DNA of 64,000 nucleotides from Halomonas llamarensis. Lineage in GTDB: Bacteria; Pseudomonadota; Gammaproteobacteria; Pseudomonadales; Halomonadaceae. This document shows positions 57,601 through 64,000 of this stretch, in pieces. The stretch spans positions 32,444 to 96,443 of the forward strand of contig NZ_JAMJPJ010000011.1 of assembly GCF_023555005.1 (NCBI RefSeq). The letters are read 5' to 3'. The position numbers were made by a program, and so were the translations under genes. Position 1 is the first letter of the stretch. Every line of letters begins with the position of its first letter. The notes below the pieces were generated by a model that was given only the letters and a program-made list of their open reading frames with translations, was not told the origin of the DNA and made no database searches.

Positions 57601-57792
57601 GATCAGGGTATCGACCTTGTTGGGTGGCGCGCCTGGAAACACTGTGGTGATGGTAATGCTATCCGGCTCAATGCGAGGGAAGCCCTCAATACGCATAGTG
57701 TTAAGGGTGACTAAGCCCACCAACAGGATGAAGGTCATCAGTAGATTGGCGGCAACCGAGTTACGAATAAACCAAGCGGTCAAGACACGCAT
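54652..57792 (-). CDS. RND family efflux permease
   Basis: A 1046-residue inner-membrane pump of the HAE/CzcA type with twelve predicted helices. The fourth-helix acidic pair is in LGILVDDAVVVGE, for proton coupling. The N-terminal SQKIETALEGLEGV and VTVRRASG-like patterns are typical. The ATG at 57792 shares one base with the hlyD stop (TGATG). No TolC-type outer channel is nearby. Its substrate is unknown. Confidence 0.93.
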   Translation of the reverse strand: MRVLTAWFIRNSVAANLLMTFILLVGLVTLNTMRIEGFPRIEPDSITITTVFPGAPPNKVDTLISQKIETALEGLEGVRSLSAISSDGVSTITVRRASGQSLDKLLDKVRLRMDSGIELPTRAERPQIDASGFDYPALYINVYGDAEQTTLHELAKRLRKALLAQPTLSRLNVWGLHKQELRIEVDSQKLRQLNLTVPDVVERIRASSLEFQAGSLRTRAGRIYIRADSEAEYAPEYGAIAIVKKHGGDQVLLRDIAIIQDTTVEGDYRFRFNGQPSSGMEILVGQRENLLHISEVTHGVLHDFRRQLPRGVDVVVWGDSADYIGDRLSLLTKNGLQGLVLVVLILALFLDVKLAFWVAMGIPVSVLGAIAVSGTSWVDYSLNDITTFGFILALGILVDDAVVVGEGVFEQRRLNNNPIAATEAGVAKVSVATVFGVLTTIAAFFPLLILDNPLGKVLASFSGVVILALVFSLVESKFILPVHLAGIDLGNPPKWLVARLWQSVQLSAQAVLFFLRDRCYVPLLSLTVRHRYAALIFFISVAVLVLGLTMKGMVKSVFFPEVPGQVISITLEMDSGAPFELTRANVEHIRREGEAVSEFLQQQHDLDQPPVRTTFEAISSAESAAIYAELTPVAARPGIDIQDVIQRWRQQVGQLEGSIELRFTGSEEIGGGFQIKLTSGDQATLVAAGNVLKDYLDTIGGVHNPRDSMAGAQAELAVTLKPSAENLGFDQQTLAMQISAAFGGAEVQKVQRDDTELAVLVQYGIEQRNTMDDLLQSHIRNHDDQWVLLSAIANVEQILKPKAVYRENNHWVNLISATIDRTVIAPEEVAQAIFSQLVPQLQQQYPDLGIHLGGELEEMGELQGGLKKALLIAMILIYMLMAVPLKSYWQPFIILAIIPFGFVGAILGHLYLDLALSLLSVFGMLALAGVVVNDSLVMLSRHNELVADGMVPYDAIQAAATSRFRAIFLTTTTTVIGLLPLLSESSEQAQYLKPAAASLAFGELFSTVLMLFLVPVLIAITQDLKRPRQVAPSTKPPKEPPCYSSQ

Positions 57793-58928
57793 CACCAAGC
57801 CTCACCGACGGTTGTCCTGACACGCTGGCCCGGTAGGTAGGAGGTCAGGGGCACGGCGACGATGTGCCACTGATCGTTATCGGACGGCGCTCTGACCAAT
57901 ACGCGATCATCGCGGTGGGACAGCACATCGACAATGCTACGAGCCAGAGTACTGTCATCTTCGACCCACCAGATTGAACCATCGGCGGTCAGTGCCGAAG
58001 CTGGAAGGCTGAGAGTGTTTTCCTCTGTGCGGCCTTGAAAGCTAACTCTAACGAAGTCCCCAGCCAGAACAGAAGTCTCAGCACCTTGGAGATCAAGGTG
58101 CACGATATAGTGGCGTGTTACGGTATCAAGGTAGCCTCCTCCCTCGCGAATTTCTGCCTCGCCAACAGAATTGCCCTGATCGCTGTAGAGCGCTACCTTT
58201 TGCCCTTGGATAGGATGATCAAGCCGTTGCCAATCACTCTTACTGATGCTGACAGCTAAATCATAGTGAGCGTCATCAATCAGCCTAGCGACCAGGTCTC
58301 CCGTCATTAGCATTTGCCCCGGGTTGACATAGCGTTCGACAATAAAACCGCTATAGGGCGCCCTTATCACAGTGCGATCGAGTTCCCGCTGCGCCACATC
58401 AACACGGGCACTGGCCGCTTTAACCGAAGCATCGGCAATATGTCGTTGAGGAAGGTGCAGGGCCAGCTCATTGGGCGGTTGTTTTCCGGCGCTTTCAAAC
58501 TGTCGCCTGGCCACCTGGGTAGCGTACCCCGCCCGCTCCCGTTCCAGTTCGGCCTCACGGAGCAAGCGCTCGGCATCAGCCAGTGCTGCCTGATAGCGAG
58601 TATCGTCAATTACCGTCAGTGGCTCGCCTTCACTAACGCGACTGCCAGCCAGGGCGCGGTCATATACCCTAACGACGACACCATCGACTTCCGATTTTAA
58701 CTCGACAGCCCAGCGTGACGTCACTTCGGCATAGGCTTCAATCTGCACAGACTGCTCACCACTGCTGATTTGTTCAACGCTGACGAGGGGTGGGGGCGGC
58801 GCATGATTGCGTTGTTCAATGCCGGTAGTGTCCCCCACCTCAATAACCAGCCCAGTAACACCCAACAGAATGCCAATTGCCAAAATCAAGGCCAGGGCTC
58901 GACTGTTGAACAGTCTTTTAAAACGCAT
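57792..58928 (-). CDS. HlyD-type periplasmic adaptor of the RND pump
   Basis: A 378-residue membrane fusion protein: one N-terminal membrane helix, a lipoyl-type domain (VVRVYDRALAGSRVSEGEPL), coiled helices and a beta-barrel (TVIRAPYSGFIVERYVNPGQML). The ATG at 58928 is chosen by the usual start before the helix; it overlaps the mipA stop by 11 bases. Partner of the following RND gene. Confidence 0.9.
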   Translation of the reverse strand: MRFKRLFNSRALALILAIGILLGVTGLVIEVGDTTGIEQRNHAPPPPLVSVEQISSGEQSVQIEAYAEVTSRWAVELKSEVDGVVVRVYDRALAGSRVSEGEPLTVIDDTRYQAALADAERLLREAELERERAGYATQVARRQFESAGKQPPNELALHLPQRHIADASVKAASARVDVAQRELDRTVIRAPYSGFIVERYVNPGQMLMTGDLVARLIDDAHYDLAVSISKSDWQRLDHPIQGQKVALYSDQGNSVGEAEIREGGGYLDTVTRHYIVHLDLQGAETSVLAGDFVRVSFQGRTEENTLSLPASALTADGSIWWVEDDSTLARSIVDVLSHRDDRVLVRAPSDNDQWHIVAVPLTSYLPGQRVRTTVGEAW

Positions 58929-59676
58929 AGAGATAGCCTGCGCTGATAGACCAAAGGTGATCGTTATCGACGATAGGGCTGTCATGAACCTCGTTGGAAA
59001 AACGGCGGTGACTGAGGTCAATCAGTATCCGATGCGATTCGCCAAACAAACGAGACAAACTGACTCCAGCCTGATACTGATAAGCGCCTCTCGGACGGTA
59101 TTCAGGACGCCCTACCTTCGCATCATCGGCATCGACTCCAACGTAGTAGCGCGCCACCTGACTACCCGCGTAGGTCAGTGAAATATGCGGCTCAATACTC
59201 CACTGCTGGAATTCAAGCGGGTAACCGTAGCCGATCACGGCTGAGCCCCCATTATGGTTGCCGGTGATATCCTGCCGGTAGCCCAACGTCAGGTGACCCA
59301 ACGAACCAAACCAATCGACACTCACTGCGGCAGTGTAGATGTCGTCGAGCTTCTTCATGTCCTTGAGCTCAGGACTGTTACCCCGTTCAACATCGCCGAA
59401 GGCGTGATAACCAACCGCCGCGGACAAGGCCCAATTGTCTCCTCCCGCTAGATAGCTACCCAGTGAATAGTCACGAAAGAACCAGTTGTTCGACTCCCAC
59501 TCGATATAGGGCAGCAGACCTGCATTGTCCTTACCGCCTACGTAAAGGGACGGTTCCGTGTAGGCAATAAGCCCGATAGCAAAGGTGTCGGCGCTTTCTT
59601 GTTCCTGGCTGAAGGACCAGGGTGAATAGGTGGCCAGAATAGCCGTCGCCAGGGGAATGAGAGAACGAATCTTCAT
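58918..59676 (-). CDS. MipA/OmpV family outer membrane protein
   Basis: A 252-residue beta-barrel with a signal peptide ending near SFSQEQ. The end SAGYLYAF with terminal phenylalanine is typical of outer-membrane barrels, and YTEPSLYVGGKDNAGLLPYIEWESNNWFF-like segments match MipA/OmpV. GGAG lies eight bases before the ATG. First gene of the operon, 82 bp after a PmrA-type box. MipA was first found as a scaffold for MltA, but many relatives are simply regulated porins. Confidence 0.88.
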   Translation of the reverse strand: MKIRSLIPLATAILATYSPWSFSQEQESADTFAIGLIAYTEPSLYVGGKDNAGLLPYIEWESNNWFFRDYSLGSYLAGGDNWALSAAVGYHAFGDVERGNSPELKDMKKLDDIYTAAVSVDWFGSLGHLTLGYRQDITGNHNGGSAVIGYGYPLEFQQWSIEPHISLTYAGSQVARYYVGVDADDAKVGRPEYRPRGAYQYQAGVSLSRLFGESHRILIDLSHRRFSNEVHDSPIVDNDHLWSISAGYLYAF

Positions 59677-59757
59677 TGGGTTGACTCCGTTTTGAATCAG
59701 TAACTCAAGGTGAAGTGAGAGGCTGATGTTTGCGGAGTCGATTGTCAGACAGAGGGT

Positions 59758-59774
59758 ATTAAGCGGGTCTTAAG
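59758..59774 (-). promoter_or_regulatory. PmrA-type response regulator box before mipA
   Basis: On the minus strand CTTAAG, five bases, then CTTAAT: two direct hexamers with an 11-bp period. This matches the HTTAAD-N5-HTTAAD pattern bound by PmrA/OmpR-type regulators. It lies 82 bp upstream of mipA, next to a two-component system. Confidence 0.65.
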
Positions 59775-59798
59775 ATATTCTGGTGGGAATGGCGATAA

Positions 59799-61106
59799 TT
59801 ACCAGCGTAGGGTTACACAAGCCCACGGGTAGTCAAGGACAAACTCAAACTGCCAATCAAGCCGGTTGGCAATACGCTCGACCAATTGCAAGCCTAATCC
59901 GAAACTGACCGTTTCAGGTTTGCCAGCAGCGTCGACGGGGTTTGAAATAACCAACGAGTTATCTGTAATCACTAGGGTAATCGTCCCACTACCCGTGTGC
60001 TGGAACGCATTACGGATCAAATTGGCTAGTACAATGCGAAACAGATCATGTTCAATGTTGATACTGCTGGCCTGATTGTTAAGTGACATCTGAATATTTT
60101 TATTCTCAACCAGATACTGCATATCCACCAACAGTTCGCTGCACAATGCGCCTGGCCAGACGATGGACTTTCCAATAGGCCTGGAGGATGGGCGTGCCAG
60201 CCACAAAAGGGCTTCCGACAACAAGATCATATTGGCGCAGGCTCGACTAGCCCGCAACAGAGAAGGAAAATTAGGATCCTCAGGGGCAGTTCTCACCCCT
60301 AATGTATCCAGGGAAGCCTGAATAATAGCGAGAGGAGTTCTCAGCTCGTGGCTGGCATGGCGAAGAAACTGCTGCTCGCGCTCGTTGTATTCTCTAACCT
60401 GTTGCAGTGTCGACAGCAACTGATTGGCGATTTCATTGAGCTCGCTGATCGAGAACTGAACATCAATCTCGCTACCTGGTTGCTGCTTAACCCGACTTGA
60501 CCACTCCACGAGTAGCGATAGAGGCTTCACGGCGCTCTTAAACAGCCAGGAGATAACCAAAAACAGCACCAGACTAAATATCCCAGTCACCAGGCTAGCT
60601 TCGATCAATGCCTGCTTGAAAATAGCTTCGGCCAAGGCATCAATCTTGTCAGCCTCTTCAAACTCCAACAGATAAAGGCCACCGGTCTGCTGTTCTTGTG
60701 ACTGCTCTTGTGACTGCTCTTGAGAATGTACTTGAGACGGCACGTGCGAATAGAGCAAATAACCGTATTCACGAATACCCTGCTCATTAACCCGCTCTAT
60801 TTCCAGCGGCTCCAGTGGTTGAGTTTTACTGCTAGAAAATAGCTGCCGGATCTCTAGGGGAATGTCATCCCACTCCCGGTAGGCGCTCACTTCACCTCGC
60901 TGCGGCAGTACATAGTCGGGATTGTTATTGACCGCCTGCTGCAACTTAATCGCATCAAGATGCATATAATACTTAGCCGCCTGACCCACCTGATAAAAGC
61001 TGAAAATGGTGACCAGCGCAATCTGCCCAATAAAGATGGCAATGGCCAAATACAGCAAGTGCTGTCGAGACTGGGCGGCTAAACTACGAACCGGATTAGA
61101 AGACAT
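59799..61106 (-). CDS. two-component sensor histidine kinase
   Basis: A 435-residue membrane kinase with two helices bounding a periplasmic sensor of about 150 residues, a HAMP-like linker, the phospho-acceptor HASHELRTPL and an ATPase domain. The ATPase lacks an obvious N box glycine-rich loop of the usual length (FGLGLQLVERIANR is present). The sensor includes three SQEQ units from a 12-bp tandem repeat. Its ATG shares one base with the regulator stop. Confidence 0.88.
   Translation of the reverse strand: MSSNPVRSLAAQSRQHLLYLAIAIFIGQIALVTIFSFYQVGQAAKYYMHLDAIKLQQAVNNNPDYVLPQRGEVSAYREWDDIPLEIRQLFSSSKTQPLEPLEIERVNEQGIREYGYLLYSHVPSQVHSQEQSQEQSQEQQTGGLYLLEFEEADKIDALAEAIFKQALIEASLVTGIFSLVLFLVISWLFKSAVKPLSLLVEWSSRVKQQPGSEIDVQFSISELNEIANQLLSTLQQVREYNEREQQFLRHASHELRTPLAIIQASLDTLGVRTAPEDPNFPSLLRASRACANMILLSEALLWLARPSSRPIGKSIVWPGALCSELLVDMQYLVENKNIQMSLNNQASSINIEHDLFRIVLANLIRNAFQHTGSGTITLVITDNSLVISNPVDAAGKPETVSFGLGLQLVERIANRLDWQFEFVLDYPWACVTLRW
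60690..60727. repeat. 12-bp tandem repeat in the kinase sensor domain
   Basis: Three near-exact 12-bp units encode SQEQ three times in the periplasmic sensor. Gain or loss of a unit keeps the frame, so the length could vary between strains. Confidence 0.75.
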
Positions 61107-61777
61107 CACCGCGTCTCCACAAACAGCGACAGCCCAACCCCGACATGGGTATGAATGAGGAGCTGTTCAAAAGGTTTATCAACCACTTTACGCAGTTGGT
61201 GTAAGTGCACATTGACGGTTCCCTCCTCCACCTCCTCGCCTGGCCAGACATGCTCCACAATGTCGTTTCTCGAAACCACAGCGGGCGATCGACGGGCAAG
61301 TAATAACAGAATTTTCCAGCTGGTCGGCGTCAGTTTCAGCTCCTGCTCAGCACGAATGGCCCGGTGCTCTTTTGGGTAGATCCTGAGATCAGCAATCCGT
61401 ATACATTCACGCTCGGGGTGACGACGGCGGTACAGCGCATTCAGTCGGGCCAAGAGTAGCGGCATCGTGCAAGGCTTGATGACATAGTCATCGACACCGG
61501 CATTAAACCCCTCCATTTGATCGCCTTCCATATCGCAAGCGGTCAGCATCAGTATCGGCGTATCAACACCATTAGCCCTCAGTTGCCGACAAACATCGAT
61601 GCCCTGCACCTTCGGCAGCATGTTATCCAGGATCAAACCGTCATAATGCTGCTGGGATGCCAGGGTGATACCGCTGGCCCCAGTATAGGCAAAGTCGCAT
61701 TCGACACGGTGCAATTCCAGATACTCGGAAATAGCCAGTGCCAAGTCCCGGTCATCTTCAATGATTAATATTTTCAT
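61106..61777 (-). CDS. OmpR/PhoB family response regulator
   Basis: A 223-residue regulator: receiver domain with acidic cluster EDD and phospho-acceptor Asp51 (LILDNMLPK), then a winged-helix domain (TPTSWKILLLLARRSPAVVSR, VNVHLHQLRKVVDKP). The ATG at 61777 replaces a TTG at 61786. Together with the kinase it likely controls itself and the mipA operon through the boxes at 61823 and 59758. Confidence 0.9.
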   Translation of the reverse strand: MKILIIEDDRDLALAISEYLELHRVECDFAYTGASGITLASQQHYDGLILDNMLPKVQGIDVCRQLRANGVDTPILMLTACDMEGDQMEGFNAGVDDYVIKPCTMPLLLARLNALYRRRHPERECIRIADLRIYPKEHRAIRAEQELKLTPTSWKILLLLARRSPAVVSRNDIVEHVWPGEEVEEGTVNVHLHQLRKVVDKPFEQLLIHTHVGVGLSLFVETR

Positions 61778-61822
61778 GGCGGCCAACTACGGAAAAAGAA
61801 TAGTTAGCTTAAATGGAAATGT

Positions 61823-61839
61823 CTTAATATTACATTAAG
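61823..61839 (-). promoter_or_regulatory. PmrA-type box before the two-component operon
   Basis: CTTAAT, five bases, ATTAAG: a second match to the HTTAAD-N5-HTTAAD pattern, 46 bp upstream of the regulator start. A further CTTAAA lies nearby at 61808-61813. Consistent with autoregulation. Confidence 0.6.
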
Positions 61840-62004
61840 CCTGCCGTTTTTGAGGCGTGTGCATAATCGCTGCACCGCCTTAGTTTGCCGCCATCCATCA
61901 ATCCTATGTGGCCGAAATTGACCGCTTTTGGACCGCTCAAGGTATCGTTGGCTGAAATGGGAATAGCTAATCTGTAGCCTCACTTCAACACGATGAGATT
62001 AGCC

Positions 62005-62571
62005 ATGACTCAGTCTAAAACCGCACTGCTATTAATTGACGTTCAAGCGTCCTTTCCCGCCCGCGATTATTGGGTAGAATCACTGGCGCAAGCATGGCGC
62101 CCCAAGCAACGAGCAGTGCTAGACGCGGCGCAGGCAAATAACATACCTGTTGTGCGCATTTTTCATGAAGCACCTGGTAGCCAAGGTGCTTTTGACCCCG
62201 CTAATGACCTAATTCGCCCGCTTGATGGTTTTGACGATGAAGCGGCGGTGACATTCCATAAGCGTGTTCATAATGCATTCAGCGATACTGAGCTTGAAAA
62301 TTGGTTACGCGAACTCGACATTACGCAACTTGCGATTAGCGGTATTCGCACAGAACAGTGCTGCGAGACAACCACGCGCGTAGCGTCAGATTTAGGTTTT
62401 AGCGTTGATTTTGTCAGCGATGCAACCCTGACGTTTCCCATGACGCGCCAGGGAATTACCTGGTCAACGGAAGATATCAAGGCACGCACCGAATTAGTCC
62501 TTGAAGACCGCTTTGCGCGTATTATCCTGACACAGGATTTGATTAAAGAATGGCAAACAACGCGTGAGTGA
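62005..62571 (+). CDS. isochorismatase family cysteine hydrolase
   Basis: A 188-residue hydrolase of the isochorismatase/nicotinamidase fold. The catalytic triad is seen as Asp12 (LLIDVQ), Lys in FHKRVHNAF and Cys in TEQCCETT. The ATG at 62005 has GAGATT upstream; an earlier ATG at 61993 is less likely. It overlaps the next regulator gene by eight bases, so the regulator probably controls it. Substrate unknown. Confidence 0.9.
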   Translation: MTQSKTALLLIDVQASFPARDYWVESLAQAWRPKQRAVLDAAQANNIPVVRIFHEAPGSQGAFDPANDLIRPLDGFDDEAAVTFHKRVHNAFSDTELENWLRELDITQLAISGIRTEQCCETTTRVASDLGFSVDFVSDATLTFPMTRQGITWSTEDIKARTELVLEDRFARIILTQDLIKEWQTTRE

Positions 62572-63562
62572 TGAACAGCTAAATAGCCATCCGCTATCCC
62601 AGCGCGCCAATACCTTGCGGGTAGCGGTATTGATGATGCCAGGCCAGGTGCCGCTTGATCTGATAGGCCCTCTCCAGGTTTTGCAGTGCGCAGACCGGCT
62701 TTCGATAGACGTCCAGGTGCGCTATATCGGCCCCAAAGCGGCCATGCAGTGGTTAGGGCCATTGACGCTTAGCGGCATCGATCCCTTGCCAGAACAGCTT
62801 CCTCTCCAAGATTTACTGCTTATTCCAGGGCAGTATCGCAATAGCCTTGAGCCATTGGCGCAACAAGAATGTGTCGTTTGGCTCAAGGCAAATGCCCACT
62901 ATGCGGATACGCTAATGACCGTTTGCTCCGGCACGCTATTACTTGCGGATGCGGGTCTATTAGAGGGGCGACGTTGCACCACCCACCACGCTCTCATCGA
63001 ACAGTTACGCCTTAAAGCCCCCCAGGCAAAAGTACAGAGCGACTGCATCTTTATTGAGGATGGCCGGTACTTAACCAGCGCGGGGATCTCAACCGGTATT
63101 GATACCATGCTCTACTGGCTTACTCGCGCTTGCGGCCATTCTCTGGCCCTGGCGGTAGCGCGAGAAATGGTACTGTATCTTCGTCGCAGCGGCCAGGAGC
63201 CTCAACTGGGCGCTTGGCTTGAGGGTCGCAACCATGTGGATGAGCGGCTGCATCGCGTTCAAGATGCGATATGCGCCGCGCCCTCGAAAACCTGGCGTAT
63301 CGAAACATTGGCGGCTCAGGCAGCCATGAGCGAGCGCCATTTCCGTCGCCAGTTCAAAACCCTCACCGGCATGCTGGTGGGCGATTACATTATCGGGTTA
63401 CGCTTGCAGCGTGCCAAAGCGTTAATGACCGAAACGACCTGGACATTAGCGCGCATCGCCGAAGCATCCGGATTCGGTGATGAGCGTCAGCTAAGGCGCG
63501 TATGGGCTCGCCAAGAGAAAGCGCCGCCTAGCGTATGGCGTCGCTCGCAGCTATCTCGATGA
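62564..63562 (+). CDS. GlxA family regulator (DJ-1/PfpI plus AraC HTH)
   Basis: A 332-residue regulator: N-terminal DJ-1/PfpI-like domain (VCSGTLLLADAGLLEGRR elbow) and C-terminal AraC helix-turn-helix (LAAQAAMSERHFRRQFKTLTG). The start is a GTG at 62564, overlapping the isochorismatase stop. GlxA-type proteins sense small nitrogen compounds; here the partner hydrolase is the likely target. Confidence 0.92.
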   Translation: MSDEQLNSHPLSQRANTLRVAVLMMPGQVPLDLIGPLQVLQCADRLSIDVQVRYIGPKAAMQWLGPLTLSGIDPLPEQLPLQDLLLIPGQYRNSLEPLAQQECVVWLKANAHYADTLMTVCSGTLLLADAGLLEGRRCTTHHALIEQLRLKAPQAKVQSDCIFIEDGRYLTSAGISTGIDTMLYWLTRACGHSLALAVAREMVLYLRRSGQEPQLGAWLEGRNHVDERLHRVQDAICAAPSKTWRIETLAAQAAMSERHFRRQFKTLTGMLVGDYIIGLRLQRAKALMTETTWTLARIAEASGFGDERQLRRVWARQEKAPPSVWRRSQLSR

Positions 63563-63743
63563 GCTTATTTGCCCCAATGCGAAGCCCGCCAGAGCTTTTA
63601 AGCCGTAAAGAACAGCCCCCCCCCACATGGTTGCTTCCAAATGAGACTGCGCCCTCGCGCCGAAAAGGGAATACTCCACCTGGGGATGGTACCTGTAGTG
63701 GGAGATATAGTCGGATGTTGTGTATGGAGGACAGAAGGAAGGG

Positions 63744-63802
63744 TGGCGTATCCTGTTGATTGATCACGACCAAGATTTCAACCAACACAAATGGATACGC
63801 CA
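63744..63802 (+). promoter_or_regulatory. inverted repeat overlapping the transposase start
   Basis: TGGCGTATCC at 63744-63753 and GGATACGCCA at 63793-63802 are perfectly complementary; the second arm includes the first base of the transposase ATG. The message would fold its start region into a stem. Some insertion sequences use this to block translation from outside transcripts. Confidence 0.6.
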
Positions 63803-64000
63803 TGACAGATTCTACCCTCCAAGCCATGACACAGCCAGAAGACGATATCACAGACCCGTTGCATGAACTGTTACGCAAGGGAGCGCGAGACTTAATCACC
63901 AAGGCCGTAGAGGCCGAGCTGGCAATGTTTCTTGAACAGTACGCCGACAAGACACTAGACGATGGCCGACGCGCCGTGGTTCGCAACGGTTACTTGCCAG
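63802..64000 (+). CDS. IS256 family transposase, 5' end only
   Basis: The first 66 codons of a Mutator/IS256-type transposase: [19 protein letters not shown], then [23 protein letters not shown], both conserved in the family. The window ends before the DDE domain. The left end of the element should lie between 63563 and 63750 but its exact border is not clear. No strong ribosome site precedes the ATG. Confidence 0.88.
   Translation, partial: MTDSTLQAMTQPEDDITDPLHELLRKGARDLITKAVEAELAMFLEQYADKTLDDGRRAVVRNGYLP

Noticed and set aside
63535..63759. 74-codon plus-strand reading frame after the GlxA-type gene
   Set aside because: It starts inside the regulator gene in another frame and crosses the likely insertion sequence border; no family resemblance.

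Overview
The window looks like chromosome from a moderately halophilic gammaproteobacterium, most likely Halomonas or a close relative. This is inferred from overall protein similarity, the moderately high GC, the cell-elongation/lipoate gene order, a long DUF3141 PHA-synthase-like gene and many osmotic/peptide-nutrition type genes. No rRNA, tRNA or CRISPR array was recognised.

Layout. 1-3.9 kb: the 5' part of topA (cut by the window edge) and a large DUF3141/PhaC-like gene. 4.1-15.6 kb: a conserved housekeeping block. lipA faces a long minus-strand series proA-nadD-rsfS-rlmH-mrdA-rodA-mltB-rlpA-dacA-ybeD-lipB, which combines proline and NAD synthesis, ribosome silencing/maturation, the elongasome and lipoylation. 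15.7-21.7 kb: two overlapping membrane proteins with degenerate GGDEF-like domains, a DedA-PAP2 fusion starting at TTG, then mpl-ubiX-LysE on the minus strand. 21.9-30.5 kb: a membrane-anchored glutaredoxin, a five-gene peptide ABC importer, a LysR regulator and a PepQ-like M24 peptidase. 30.6-35.8 kb: a flavin monooxygenase/alcohol dehydrogenase operon divergent from an AcoR-type sigma-54 activator; the intergenic region contains a near-consensus -24/-12 promoter and palindromic activator sites. 35.9-39.8 kb: a MoxR/VWA pair, then an XRE-cupin regulator with azlC-azlD behind a perfect 32-bp palindrome. 40.1-42.6 kb: an unknown gene, a RidA-like gene and cobQ.

42.7-48.9 kb is an accessory segment. 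A four-gene imelysin/di-heme cytochrome/imelysin/DUF1513 cluster, resembling the icmP region of Pseudomonas, sits next to a decayed transposase. The segment is bounded by short inverted repeats lying directly inside a 7-bp direct repeat, so it may have moved as one unit. 49-53.5 kb holds glutaminase, an Ada-like protein, a LysE exporter, an AraC regulator, a small monooxygenase and a GNAT. 53.5-61.8 kb is an envelope export locus: a response regulator/histidine kinase pair followed by mipA-hlyD-RND-hydrolase, with PmrA-type direct repeats in front of both operons. The window ends with an isochorismatase/GlxA-type regulator pair and the start of an IS256-family insertion sequence.

The best candidates for new biology are the bounded imelysin segment, the sigma-54 monooxygenase operon, the XRE-cupin palindrome and the PmrA-like regulon. 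All calls come from reading the sequence; no database searches were run.
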